DNA of 64,000 bases from positions 1,054,001 to 1,118,000 of the forward strand of contig CAOYZS010000005.1 of NCBI GenBank assembly GCA_948567375.1, in the 5' to 3' direction. Source of the DNA: Lunularia cruciata. Its lineage: Eukaryota > Streptophyta > Marchantiopsida > Lunulariales > Lunulariaceae. Each line of letters starts with the position of its first letter. Position 1 is the first letter of the stretch. The notes under the pieces were generated by a model. It worked only from the letters and a program-made list of their open reading frames with translations. It did not search any database and had not been told where the DNA came from. Both the position numbers and the translations under genes were made by a program. Positions 46,152 through 58,536 of this stretch are shown in pieces.

Positions 46152-46166
46152 GACCTCCCTCCTTTT
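46152..46166 (-). promoter_or_regulatory. Polypurine tract of P
   Basis: Minus-strand AAAAGGAGGGAGGTC immediately precedes the 3' LTR start TGTAATACC. Confidence 0.85.
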
Positions 46167-46480
46167 AAGACGCAACGTCCTCGTTGTGCAATTGTTGCTC
46201 AAATGCCTGCACCAACACCGATGCATGTGCCAAATTGGCAGCGGGTTCCCAGGTTGCTTCATAGAGGGGGTAACCTTTCCATTGTACTAGATTTTTCCAC
46301 CCATGGATGGCGAGTACCATGCATGCGCTTTTGGAGAATCCGCTCCACTTCATATTCCTCTGTGCCATCAATGACTGTCGGACAAGGTCGAATGTCCTGT
46401 GTGGAAGTACCTTGGCCTGATCGGGGAGCATATCTGCATAATAGGGAGACATTGAACACTGGATGGATCTTCATGTGTGG
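46165..46480 (-). pseudogene. Chromodomain at the C-terminus of P pol
   Basis: YEVERILQKRMHG (upstream frame, ending near 46310) and, in the next frame, NLVQWKGYPLYEATWEPAANL together make a chromodomain: an aromatic and WKGY/TWEP signature, here split by one frameshift near 46310. The open tail ends FEQQLHNEDVAS with the stop next to the polypurine tract. In chromoviruses this domain guides integration to chromatin marks. It identifies P as a chromovirus. Confidence 0.9.
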
Positions 46481-47560
46481 TGGTAGCTCAAGGTGATAGG
46501 CCACAACGCCGATGCGACGAAGAATCGAGAAAGGCCCAATAAAATGAGGTTTGAGCTTACGAGATCCAACTAATGTGAGGTTGGTTGTTGATAGCCACAC
46601 TTGATCCCCAACATTGCACTCCATGTGCCTACAGTGTGCATCAGCATATTGCTTTTGTCAATTTTGCGCAATCTGTAACCTGTGCTTGGCGCTCTCCACA
46701 CCTTGTTGGATTCTAGAAACAAATGTGTTGACTGCATCAACCTTGGTAGTCACTGGACGGATCTTCATCAAGCTAGAAGGTGTGAAGGGATGCTCACCAT
46801 ACATGAGGAAGAACGGAGTGACCTGGGTGGAGGCATTCACTGAATTGTTGTAAGCGAATTCCACCAACGGTAGTAGGGTGTCCCACCTCTCTTGCTCTTC
46901 TAAGGTGAAGCCGTGTACCATGTCTTCAATCGTGCGATTAGCCTGCTCTGTTTGGCCATCTGTTTGTGGGTGGTAAGCGGTAGACATGGCCAACTTGGTT
47001 TTGAAGAAACCAAAGAGTGTTCGCCAAAACAAACTGGTGAATTGGGTGCCTCTATCGGTGATGAGTACTCTAGACAAGCCATGGTGAGCAAAGACTGCAT
47101 CTAAGTATAGTTGAGCTAGTTGTGGAGCGGTCACCTCCTTGGTGGTAGGGCGTACATGAATCATTTTGCTGAGCTGGTCCACAAAGACCACAATGGAGTC
47201 AAACCTTGAGGTGGTCTTGGGTAATTCACAGACGAGATCCATACTCACTTGTTCCCAACGTTGGGTAAGAGTGGGAAGAGGTTGAAGGAGCCCTGCAGGA
47301 GCTTGATTAGAAGCTTTGTTCTGTTGACAAAGTAGGCAGCTACGCACATAGTCCATCACGTTGTTGCTCATCTTGGGCCAATAGTAATGGCGCTTGATTG
47401 CCTCCAAGGTCTTGTCCACTCCAACATGAACTGCAATGGCCGAATCATGACATTCTGCTAGAATGGTGGTGCATAATTTTGGGACATTTGGGATCCACAA
47501 TCGGCCCTCCCAAAAGGTGAGTCCTTGGGTGCTGGTGACACCTTTGGACGATTGCGCTTC
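46259..47560 (-). pseudogene. Integrase of P
   Basis: Main open part 46658-47500 (280 aa). Zinc finger HDSAIAVH then CLLCQQNK, all four HHCC ligands present. Catalytic core: MDLVCELP (Asp), LITDRGTQFTSLFW (Asp) and QTDGQTEQANRTIED (Glu), a complete DDE triad. After an in-frame TGA at about 46636-46657 the C-terminal part continues (VGDQVWLSTTNL, LKPHFIGPFSI). Same frame as RT and RNase H. A TAG at about 47566 separates it from RNase H. Confidence 0.92.
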
Positions 47561-47566
47561 TACAAT

Positions 47567-48265
47567 CTATGGATCAGTTTTTGTAGCAGCTAGAATCTCT
47601 TGCCAAAATTCAGGGTTAATCTTAACCTCTGCCACCAAGTTGTTGGCCATTGGCATGCGGGTGAATGCATCTGCAAGTTGCTTCTTACCTTCCATGTAGG
47701 TGATTGTCATGTTGAAGCATTGTCGCCACTCTGCCCACCAAATTTGGCGATGAGATAGATCCTTCTGCATCTCGAGGTAGACTAGAGGTTTGTGGTCTGT
47801 CTCTACTACAAATGCCTTCTCGCCTAGGTAGTGCTTCCAATGCTTGGTTGCTAGAACAATGGCCAGCTCTTCTCGTTCTGTGTTGTGGTAGTTACGCTCT
47901 ACCAATAACAAATTTTGAGAGAAATATGCAATTGGATGCCATCCGTCATGCCACTCTTGTTGTAGGACTGCTCCTATTGCTACGCCTGATGCATCCGTAG
48001 CCAACTTGATTGGACGTTTTGGGTCATACCACTTCAAGATTGGTGCATGTAGCAAGGCGGCCTTCAATTCTTGAAAGGCCAACTCTTGTGCAGTTCCCCA
48101 TATCCACTTCTTCCCCTTGCCAAGTAGTGCCGTTAAAGGCTGTGCAACCTTGGAGAAGTCCTTGACAAATCTACGATAGAATCTTGTCAACCCCAAGAAG
48201 CTCTTAAGTTGAGTTTGATCTTCTGGGGCACTCCATTTTTGAATGACCTCTATTTTATCTGTCAA
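47567..48265 (-). pseudogene. RT connection and RNase H of P
   Basis: 232 aa open: FLGLTRFYRRFVKDFSKVAQP (connection), then LATDASGVAIGAVLQQE (first Asp), NTEREELAIVLATKHWKHYL (Glu) and VETDHKPLVYL (Asp). Continuous in frame with RT upstream except for stops. Confidence 0.92.
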
Positions 48266-49200
48266 TACTTGAATGCCCTCTGCACTTACTCTATGCCCTA
48301 AGTAGTTTACTTCAGACTTGCCAAACTCACACTTTGAGATTTTGGCGTACCACTGATTCTATCTTAGAATCTGGAGGACCTCTCGTAGATGTTGTTTGTG
48401 TTCTGTCATCGTGCTACTATATACTAAGATATCATCCAAGAAGACGATAATAGACTTATCCAAGTATGGACGAAATATGTCATTCATTAGGCTTATGAAA
48501 GTGGCAGGCGCATTGGTGAGGCCAAAAGGCATCACAAGATACTCAAAGTGGCCATACTTGGTTCAAAAGGTAGTTTTGTACACATCCTCCTCTGCAATTC
48601 GGATTTCATTGTAACCACTCCGCAAGTCCAATTTGGTGAAGTATCTTGCTCCATGGAGTTGATCAAACAGGTCATCCATGCGAGGTAAGGGGTATTTGTT
48701 CTTCACTGTTTGCTGATTGAGGCCCCGATAGTCAATGCACATGCGCATTGTACCATCCTTCTTCTTCACAAATAAGACAAGGGCCCCATATGGTGATACG
48801 CTAGGTTGGATGAACCCTTTCTGTAGCATCTCCTCAATTTGAGTCTTACACTCCTCCAACTCATGAGGTGATAAGCGATATGGGGCCTTACAAGGAGGTG
48901 TCTTCCCCGGGAGTGTCTCTATTTTGTGATCTACTCGCCTTTTAGGTGGTAATCCTGAGGGTAGATCATCGGGAAAGACATCTTGAAACTCATCCACCAC
49001 ATCCTTCAATTTCTCAGGAATTTTTCTAGCAAGTTGTGCACTTTGGACTTCTCTTATTAGACCCATAAAACATCTATCGGTCTTACAGACAGTTGTTGTT
49101 CTTACAACATATAGAGGCAATTTCTGCCTATGTGATTTTTCTTTAACCCCAATGATTGACCATTGGTGGGTTCTCACTACTTTCTTCCTCCAATCCACCA
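48266..49200 (-). pseudogene. Reverse transcriptase of P
   Basis: 48563-49200 carries the N-terminal region and fingers ([72 protein letters not shown]). A TGA at about 48560, in place of an Arg codon, is followed in the same frame by [20 protein letters not shown] and the catalytic motif [11 protein letters not shown] (about 48410-48445). A TAG at about 48361 lies before NQWYAKISKCEF. Otherwise intact. Confidence 0.92.
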
Positions 49201-49500
49201 TTGGGTTGTACTGCTCTATCCATGGCATGCCTAAAATTGCATCATAACGGGCTAACTGTATCACTCGCCACTCAATTGCTTCCTGATATTCTCCTACAGA
49301 GAGGGTTACCCGTCTAGGTAATGATTCAATCCTCTCTGTTTGCCCATTTGGTAACTCCACTTCTTCACTTCCATCTCTCTCTAAATCCATTCCCAAGCTT
49401 ATTGCAACAGAGCGAGACAAGAAATTCTCTGTTGCTCCCGGATCTATTAATACTCTTACTTGATTACACCTTCTAGGATTCCATTCACGACAATCAATTG
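49201..49500 (-). pseudogene. Aspartic protease of P
   Basis: The active-site segment reads [19 protein letters not shown] (about 49400-49460). The usual DSGAT is DPGAT, with Pro in place of the residue after the catalytic Asp, which probably weakens activity. The flap-side region follows, [20 protein letters not shown] then [18 protein letters not shown]. It is in frame with RT. Confidence 0.85.
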
Positions 49501-49559
49501 TGAGGTTGCCTTTCGGGATCTTTGCGCATTATTCTTCTTCCTTCCCTCGCTTCTCTGCT

Positions 49560-50682
49560 TCCTTATTGAGCCAGTAAAGCCGCGAGGTACATTTACTAGT
49601 GATCTTTGTTTTCCAAAGTGGTTTCCACCTCCTCCTCTTCAATGTGCCTCTCCATGTTGTTCAAAGATCGCTTGTACAAAGGCCGAGGGCCTCTAGGGAA
49701 ATGAGTGCGACAATTGGTAGATATGTACACAATACGGCTACCATTGTAACAATGGTATTGTTCTCCTCGAGTCCCTTCTCCTCGTGGGACTCCATCTCTT
49801 TGTTCTTCTACCCGTCCCTGCTCTCCTTGAAGCGGCCGTGCTCCTCGATCCCAGAATCGAAGGTTGCCCAATTCCATTGGTACTGGTCTACCCATGTGTG
49901 GCATTTCTGCCCGATAATGTTGAGGTGGAACTACTCCTTCACCTCCACCTAATGCTCCGGCTATTTTCTACGCACAAGCAATAGCTTCAAATACCGTGCG
50001 AGGGTTTTGCACCATGACTTCTTGGCGAATCCGCTCTTCAACCCTCGTTTGAAATTGTCAAGAGCCTCTGCTGGACTCATGTCGGTAATTGCAACTTGTA
50101 GATCCAGAAATGCCTCCACATACTCTTGTATGCTATTCTTCAATGTCTCAATCCCCATAGTCGGGTTTGAGCCATCTGCACAGAATCCACCGATTGGAAA
50201 TTCTTGAGCAGTCCTTCTTGCATTGCTGTCCATGTGACCTCCCTTCTCTCTGCTAGCATGGATCATTCCCAAGCATCATACCATGTGAGGGCTTTATCGG
50301 TCAAGTACCCACATGCAAACACGCCTGCAGCATGCTCTGTGATCTCTGTTGAGAACAATCGAAAATATCAATTCATTCTCGAGATCCAATTCTCCACTAC
50401 TCCCATCGTACACTGCCCCTTGTAAGGCTTGATGTTCCAGGTCTTCTTCATCCGGAGTAGCAATGTGGCTTCATCATTGATAGGGTTCGTAGGCACGGGT
50501 GCCTCTCCAAGTACTTCAGTCGTAGGTATTGGGTTTTGAGACGGCTCTTCTTCTTGCATGGCTTGATCGTTCTTGAGGATCTGCACTTGACTTTGCAATG
50601 TTTCCATGGTCATCTTAATCTCTCAAAATTCATTCAACATCCCTTGCATTCCTTGCACCAGCTCTTGCAACTGCGGATCCAT
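49560..50682 (-). pseudogene. Gag of P
   Basis: ATG at 50682 (MDPQLQELVQGMQGMLNEF), then an in-frame TGA. 50368-50613 is open, then the capsid-like region LTDKALTWYDAWE and IQEYVEAFLDLQVAITDMSP, AEALDNFKRGLKSGFAKK (49961-50200) in shifted frames. A zinc knuckle is only partly recognisable near 49735 (HCYNG...YISTNC), with its second Cys and His positions lost. At least two frameshifts. Confidence 0.85.
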
Positions 50683-51270
50683 GGTTCCTACAACACCCAA
50701 TTGCTAACGTCTACTTCAATATAGAGTCAATATAATCACTCTTGAAGGCGCACAAACTATCTGAACTACCATTGGGACCTCAGAAGCTATCACTCGTTGA
50801 TAATACTCCTCACCAAAATTCCTAACCACAAAATCTCTAAACATCAATTTTGGCTTCACTACATAACGGATTTCTACTTGAGTATTGAAAGGGAGAGGAT
50901 TTGGGACATTCATATCCATATTATCATAATAGAATGTAGATCGTCAAATCCTACTCTCTGTCATATATCACCACAGGTAGAATCACCGGGTTTGGTGAGT
51001 TCATCACTCTGTCCATGAATTCCGCACCAAAGTGATAAACTAGTGATACTCTCATCTGCTCACGCTGGATGTACATAACCTTGATGTGGAATGGGTTTGA
51101 GAATGGAAAGCTAGGTGCGGGAAATTATCCCCCCGGCGCATCCATCCCATCCGCTCTCTAAAGTCCTTCCTAAGTCTAGCAATTACTCTATGTTCTCCAC
51201 CTCAAATTACTCAGTTTCAGTAGTTTGTGCTATTCCAAGAGGGGTGATCCACTCTCTTGGACTAGAACAC

Positions 51271-51285
51271 TCAATCTGATACCAT
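51271..51285 (-). promoter_or_regulatory. Primer-binding site of P (initiator tRNA-Met type)
   Basis: Minus strand ATGGTATCAGATTGA directly follows the 5' LTR. TGGTATCAGA matches the 3' end complement of plant initiator tRNA-Met. Confidence 0.85.
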
Positions 51286-52028
51286 TGTAATACTCCGAGG
51301 ACAAGAGAAGAGAGAAAACACAGATTGCACACTCAAACATTCGATGCCCCAAGGGAGCACCTTCTCTTTATTATATAGGCAAAGAGGATCTCCTCCAAGG
51401 AAGCTCCACCATAGGATTAGGGACACAGATAGGTGACATGTCAGCAAGCTCCACCCTTGGATTACTTACTTGGATGGGTGACCTGTCTGGTCTAGGTCCT
51501 ATCTGGTTGGTCAAACGAGCTTTGACCGGAGGGAATCTTTTAGGGAATCTTCCTATAGGAATCTCAGAATCACATGAGGAAGGTACCATTGGAAAGCTCT
51601 TGACGAGACAAACCAGGGGGGATGGAAGGCCAGCCTTTCCTCCATTGAGAGGGGGGGGAATTTGCACATTTTCAAGGCCTAATTCATCCGTTTAGGCCTC
51701 CGAAATTGCCTTCAAAGATTTTAGGCATATTTCGGTTCCTACTCTATTAGTAGAAGTCCTCTTTTGGTGATACCTCTTTCTTATCTGTTTAGTCCATCAT
51801 GTGTAACATCCTTCTAGATGTTACCAAACCAATTCTCACCTTTAAATCATATGTCTAGCTATTGGTTCTAAGGTTCTCAAGTCTATTTCGGTTTTTGCCC
51901 TATTTGTAGAAGTACTCTTTTGGTGATACTTCTATCTGATCTATTTTGACCATCATGTATAACATCATTCTAGATGTTACCAAACCAAATTTCACATCTA
52001 GATCATATGGCTAACCCTTGGTATTACA
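51286..52028 (-). repeat. 5' LTR of P
   Basis: 743 bp, nearly identical to 45406-46151. Differences include single substitutions and a shorter G-run near 51655. It contains the same internal duplication. Confidence 0.93.
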
Positions 52029-52033
52029 ATAAG

Positions 52034-52142
52034 TGTCTACAAGAAGTTTCATCTCTTTGTCTGACTATGGCTGCACACAAGATTGTGCAGCCAAGATGAC
52101 CCAAACTATAGGTTCTTCCTGCTAAAGGCCTACTTCACAAGG
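52034..52142. other. Unassigned flank between P and LTR Q
   Basis: This is the right-hand continuation of the sequence into which P inserted. Nothing recognised. LTR Q begins at 52143. Confidence 0.4.
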
Positions 52143-54784
52143 TATGACAACCCAAAAAGTATCACTTTTGTGGTAATCAACAAGTAATATTTCATTCCCA
52201 TAGAGATACGAGTCAGAAATGGTTAAATATGAAGTAAAATAATAACCAAACAGTTCTTCTTGGTTGCATTTTTAATCTTTTGGGTAGAAACCACACCTAG
52301 AAGAGAGTAACAAGCACTTGATTGCAATCTTGTCACAATTTCCAACACCTATAATCACAATTCTTCAAATCCTTTCCAAATTGACACTAATTATGATGAT
52401 TTAGTTCTTCTTGAAGAAGGCTACTTCACCTTGAAACAACTTCACCTTGCAATTGTGTACCATCCTTCAACTGAAGACACAACTTCACCTTGCAATTGTG
52501 TACCATCCTTCTACTGAAGGCACAACTTCCTCAATTGAGATTGCTTTGCATCAATCTTGTATTGTGATCACAAATGTAAAATACTACCAACACTACAATT
52601 CCTCAGATTTGTCAAGCCATTGCCTTAGTTGCTATCCACTTAGGATCAAACACATAGAACAAATAGTAGTGCTATGGAATCTAGCATCCAACACATATTG
52701 ACTTGAAGATCAACTTCTCTAAACACTCACAAACACATACACATGATCGATATCCAAAATTAAGCTGAAACAACAAGCATTGAGTTACAACAACACTTTG
52801 CTTTACTCAACTTCAGAATAACAATACTGAAAAAAATTCCTTATGAATGCTTCCTTTAAATATGCATAGAATTACAACAATTATCTAACTATATATCATT
52901 TCAACTACTACTTTACCAACTTGTAGATCCAAATGACATTCCACTTCTTCAAATCTTAAATCTATTACTAATCCAATCTGATGTCTACCTCAACTTTAGC
53001 TTCTACACCAGAATTACTTTCAATCACTTCCTCTACTTTGGGTTCAACTACAATTTCTTCTACTATCATTTCTTCAATTTGAATTGAAACTGAAGTCATC
53101 AATCTACTGGTTACATTCTCTTTCTCTAGTTTAGCTTCTCTAATGTCTTGGGTAACTCATTCAAAGACACTTGCACTCCTACCTCTACTAATTTGCAACT
53201 AGGTTCTTCCTTCACACCACTCCAAAGTTTATCTAAATCTGATTTAACTAAATCTAATTTGAGACTTGCATTATCTCCTACTTCTAACATCTTCCTATCT
53301 ACCCTCTCTCACAAGCAAATCAAAAGATTATTGAATTCAATGTTTTTCGCCTCTCTCTTCTCATCTCTTGCAACAACAACTTCAACTCATGCAATTTGGC
53401 TTCCTCCAACTTTATTTCTACTTTTGTACTCAACATTGCCTTCATCCTCCCTATAATTTCTCATACCAATTTTGATGTATAACCATGAGTTCTCTCCATC
53501 TTCAACTCTTCATGATACATCTGCAAATTTTTTTGTACTCAATAGTCAACATCTTCTTCTCCTCCACATACTGAGCAATCTGGAGTTCTGCACTTCTAAC
53601 CAAACCTCACAATCTTTCCTCGTCTCAACTTCTATTGTCAACTCTCTCTACCATGCTTGATCTTTCTCCGTTGCACTTGACCTTAAACTTTCCAACTCCT
53701 ACCCCATTACTGCTGCAATGGCTTTTGAGTGTATCACTTTAATGCACGCTTCACCAACTTTGCTCTTCATCTTCTCAAACTCTGCCTTCTGATTCTTCAA
53801 TTCTTAAGCTTGATAGTCAAGCTCTCTCCCATGCTTTTCAAAAATCTCTTGCAAGTTCTCAAGAGTCTTCTTCCAAAGTATTGCATCCACCCAAAGTTCT
53901 TTGGCTTCTTCTTCTCTTTGGGTTAACTTCTCCATTAAATCCCAAGCTTCTTTGCTGAGAAACTTCATCACCTTCAACTCATCTATCACCTCTTAATAAT
54001 CTTTTTGTATCTTGTTCTTCTTCTTCTTCAATTGCAATAACAAAGGATAAATGATCACTGACAAATAAAAATACTCAAATGAACCTTGTGGTATTCATAC
54101 TTGGCTTTGATAGGCAAATCCTCCTTTAGTGCCTTACTCCAAAGTTGTGATGTTCTCATCTTCAAAGTCATTTCTTCGGAGCTTGCTTCTTAGTCCTTTA
54201 CTCAACTCAGACCTGCAATTATAGTTTGCAGTCCTCTCTTTGACCTCACTCTTTTTTGGACCACCATTTTTGGTTCCTCTTCTCTCTCTTCTTCCATCTC
54301 TACTCCAAGTAATTCCAAATGGGTAGCAGCTCCTCCTTCCATACAATCAATTGCCACATGGAGCTCCTCATCCTCTTCATAGCCACTTTGTCATTTGACT
54401 GCTAGACTTTGGGCTCCTGCTTGAATCCCTACTCTGCAAAGTGAGTTCATCTTCATCCTCCTTTGAGTCTTCTCCCTTGGACTGAGCCTCACCATCAGAT
54501 TTTGCTCCCAAAGATAGGTCCATTACCGCTACCTCACCTCTCAGGTTCAATCTTCTTACCTTTTGTGGCTTAATCGGTGGGACCACATCTTTGGGTCTAT
54601 TCTACTTCTTCATCTTCAAAATGGTCACCGCCACACTCTTCTTTTGTCCCATAATAGCAAAGTGTTCATTGCATGCTCAAATTTGCAAGATATAATGTTG
54701 CTCATCTGCATTTGGCTCTCGGTGCAGACTGGGTAGAAATGTGAAACCATTTTGTGTTTCTCCTCCATCATCATCAAGTTTAAC

Positions 54785-57700
54785 TGTGACAACCCGGCAA
54801 ATATCACTTTTCGGGTAAGTAAAGTTTGTTCTTGCAGAGATACGAGTCAAAATTGGTCAAATACAAACTCAAAAAATAACATGTAGTTCTTCTTGGTTGC
54901 GTCTTTAATCTCTTAGGTAGAAACCTCACCCAGAAGAGAGTAACAAGCACTAACTCGCAGTCTTGTCACAAAGTAACACTCCTTAATCACAATTCCATCA
55001 AATCTTTCCAAACAATCTTGATTGTGACAATTCAGATTCTCCCAAAAACAACACTTCACTGCAAAATGACTTTGCCTCAGAATTGTGTTCCACCCCTCCA
55101 CTGAAGGCACAACTTCCTCGATTGAAATTGCTTCACATCAACCTCGCACTGCACTCACAAATGCAGAATACTACCAACACTACAATTCCTCTCAGATCTG
55201 TCAAGGCATTGCTTCAATTGCACTTCACTCAGGATCAAACACACAGAATGAAGATCAAGGCTACGGAATTCAACATCCAACAAGCACACTGACTTGCACT
55301 TCGAAATTCTTCCAACACTTCACAAACACAAGTACAACATTGATACTTGGAATCAAGCTCAAGTGACGAGCACTACTTCACAGCACTTCGCTTTATCTAT
55401 TCTTAGAATTATGAGCACTAAACAACATGATATTGCGAATGTCACTCTCAAGTAGTGAAGCAATCGACAGTTCTAATAATGATACCGTTCTATGACAACT
55501 CTTCTAACCTGCAGATCCGAACTGAAAATGCAACTCTTCACATCTGCCTCTTCAAATCTCAATACTGTTACTACTCCGATCTGATGTCTACTTCGTCATC
55601 GGCTTTCAAACCGAACCTGAAGTAAATTTACTTCCTACTATTCTGTCCTTGAGTTTCACAACTTCTAATTCTTCTACTAGATCCAGCAACTCTCTTTCTT
55701 GATCTGAAATACACTAGTGGGTAACTTATCTAACTCCTTATCTCCTGACCCACTCTTCTCCAATGTCTCTGATGGTAACTCCGAAGACATCTGCACTCCT
55801 ATGTTATCTACTTTGGGTTTGGCTCTAACATCCTTCCAAAGTTTATCTATTTCCAACTTTACTAAGTCTAATCTAATCGTGATATTATCTTCCTATCTAC
55901 ACGAGTCCTGAGACTTATCAACAACACATTTAAACCTATATCTTTTGCTTGTCTTTGCCTCGTCTCCTGCACCAACAATTTCAACTCATGCAGCCTCATT
56001 TCTTCAATTTGAATGCTGGCCTCTATACTTAACATCACGTTCATCCTGAGGACAATCTCCTTCAATGGCTCCAACCGCATTTTTCTTTCTTGCTCTCGAT
56101 CTGCAAGCCAATCCTCCCTGTACATCGCCAACTCTGCTTCGAACTCGGCTTTCACCATTTCCTTCTCCTTCTCCTTCTCCTTCTATACAATCTTATCTTC
56201 CTAATTACGAAGTAACTCTTGTAGCCTCCTTCTTCCCTATATCGTGCTACTAACTCCCTTTGCCAGAGTTGCTTCTTCTCTTCTACACTCTCCATGACTC
56301 TATCGAGCTCTTGTTCCTTTGCTGCTACCCTCGCCATAGCATGGATAAGTTCTACTCTTGAATCAGCAAACTGTTGCTTCAAAATCTCATACTATGCTAC
56401 TTGTCTTTCCCTCGTTATGTCACTCTTCTTAACAAGCTCCTCTCAATATCTCACTTCTGTCTTCAAGTCTTCAATTACTTGAGTCTTCACTACTGCCTCC
56501 GCTCGTAGTACTTCACCTTCCTCCTCACCTTGGTTTATGATCTTCTTCAACTCCAAGTTCTCTTCTTCTAATCTCGCTAAGACCTGCAAAACAGTCTTCA
56601 CTTCTGGACAAGTTGACTGCATTTCCTTCTTCTTGTGCTCCAATTTCACTAGCAGTGGACACATGATCTTCCACAGGTACTCTACTCCATCGCATGCTAC
56701 TACCTCTTGCGTAGCAATCTCCCTTCTCACTTCATGTTCACTCGATACTCGCCTTCATCTCTGCAGTCTTCGTATTGGAACTGACGCCTCGCTTCCCGAG
56801 CTTTCATTCACTTCTTCTTTTACTTTACTCGGACCTGCATCACACTTCGCCTTGCGTCTTGAGCAAACTCCCCTCTGAATCGTAGACTTCTGCTCTTTGG
56901 GCTCAGGTATCTCATCCTCCAACTTCGTGTTGTCCTCGCCCTCGATCTCCGCCTGCACTTCTTCTTCCTCCTCGGCAGCAGCTAGCACCAACGTCATTTC
57001 TCCACCTTCATCACTATTGCTACTCGTATCTCCACTTTGTAGCGTTAACTCGGGTTCCTCCTCGTGTTCCAAATCTTTGGACTTGCACTCGGCTTCACCT
57101 TCCGAGTCTTCGTCTTTTGACTTGATCACCACCATTCCTCGCCTCGGGTTTCCTCTCTTGGTCTTCCGAGGTTTTGTCTTGTTTTTGGCTTTGGCCTACC
57201 GACTTTGCTTCTTCAATTTTGGAGTACTCGCTTCTATCTCCACATTCTTCCCCGTCTTCTTGTAGTGCTCGTCTGTGCTTTGGATTTGAAGGATGTACTG
57301 CTGCTCCTCTACATCGACTTCTCTTCTTAAGTTGGGATGGAAATGCGACACCATTCGAGTTTGCTCCACCGAGTTCAGCAAATTCAACCCAAGGTAGAAG
57401 TGTGCTGCAAATGGCATGATGTAATGTGGAGGCAATTTATCCCAAAATTCCACACCATTTGTCACGTCCTTCCATGGAAGCACCTCGTTCAATTTATTGG
57501 TTCTCCTGCAAACAATTTGTGAAAGAACACCGCTTGGTGTTTCACACATAGGTTGTTCTCTCCAACTTCAGGATTGCCATCAAAGCACTCACAATCCCCC
57601 TCTTGATCTTTATAACTCTCCACTTTGTATCCATTCTTCATCCGCTTTAGGAGAATGCATCCCTCACTTATTGGGTTTCTTCAGCTATCTCTTCCTTCCC

Positions 57701-58536
57701 CAAGAACGTGGCACCCTACTCAGCGCCTGCTTCCTTTCCAAGTACTAATCTCCAATCTGACTCTGTCCAGCGAGCCGGATTTCCTCTCTTCCATTCTTCC
57801 TCAGGTCCATCGAGACACTTGCTCTCGATGATCTCAGTTATGAAACTTGGAAAACTAACATTCCAGTTCCATGCCAAGAACGTAATCCGAAGTCAGCTCA
57901 AGACTTTGATTCCTACGATTACGTCCAACCTTCAAATCGCTTGATTCCTCACTGCAAATTCAAGTTCTTCTTTCCTCCTCCCATCTCTCTTACTTTCTCA
58001 CTATCTCTTGGTTTCACTCTCGCTACTTCTCCCTTACACACTAGCGCATCTTCAACTCTATTTCCCTTCCCACGATCACCTATAGGACGACTTCTCAACG
58101 GCAAAGGAAAATTGCTCAACATTGCTTTGTCGCAAGCCTGATTTTTATAGAGTTGTGCTTTCCTCATCTCTCTTCAATTCGAGTTTCTACCAAGAAATCA
58201 CACCTCCTGCATGCGCCTGTCATTGTCAATCGTACTTCACGCGTATGGGCCACCAGTTTTGAACGGTCCCTTCTTGAATTTCTCACCCCGACGAAAGGTT
58301 GTTAGACTGACTTTGCCTCAGGTTGAGCTCCCCTCGATACAAAGACTCCTTACTTTGGGTTGTATGCTGACAGGGCATTTCCGAGTACTTCATCTTATGA
58401 CCCGAAGTCACTTTACTTTGGGTTTCATCCCGAAGACTCTTTTCTTTGCCTTCTTTGGCCATACAAGCGCAATCCGACTTCTCTATACACTTCTTCTTCT
58501 CTATTTTGAAAAAAAACAAAAAATGTGGGCACCACA
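54785..58536 (-). mobile_element. Solo GL LTR R (minus), nested in Q
   Basis: TGTGACAACCCGGCAAATATC at 54785 to ATGTGGGCACCACA at 58536, 3752 bp, flanked by perfect TTAAC duplications (54780-54784, 58537-58541). No pol. Confidence 0.94.
55571..58122 (-). pseudogene. LTR-ORF of solo LTR R (full length)
   Basis: ATG 58122 (MLSNFPLPLRSRPIGD) lies 20-27 bp after a minus-strand TATAAAAA (58142-58149). The end is EVDIRSE with TAG at 55571. N-terminal domain in several frames (57196-57549 open: LPPHYIMPFAAHFYLGLNLL, VSHFHPNLRREVDVEEQQY). Acidic linker 56755-57135 (IKSKDEDSEGEAECKSKDLE, EPELTLQSGDTSSNSDEG). Coil 55868-56730 (EYLWKIMCPLLVKLEHKKKE, MARVAAKEQELDRVMESVEE, KAEFEAELAMYREDWLADRE). Frameshifts at about 57940, 57600, 56450 and 56160. 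Confidence 0.82.

Larger units (their letters stand above)
45406..52028 (-). mobile_element. Chromovirus Ty3/Gypsy retrotransposon P (minus, full length)
   Basis: Two LTRs of about 745 bp (45406-46151 and 51286-52028) with TGTAATAC...GTATTACA ends flank gag-pol-chromodomain. The polypurine tract and primer-binding site are in place. Flanking GTAAG (45401-45405) and ATAAG (52029-52033) are a target duplication with one mismatch. The LTRs differ by about eight substitutions plus a variable G-run, so it is among the youngest insertions here. Pol is in one frame with a few in-frame stops, so it is nearly intact but not functional. Confidence 0.95.
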
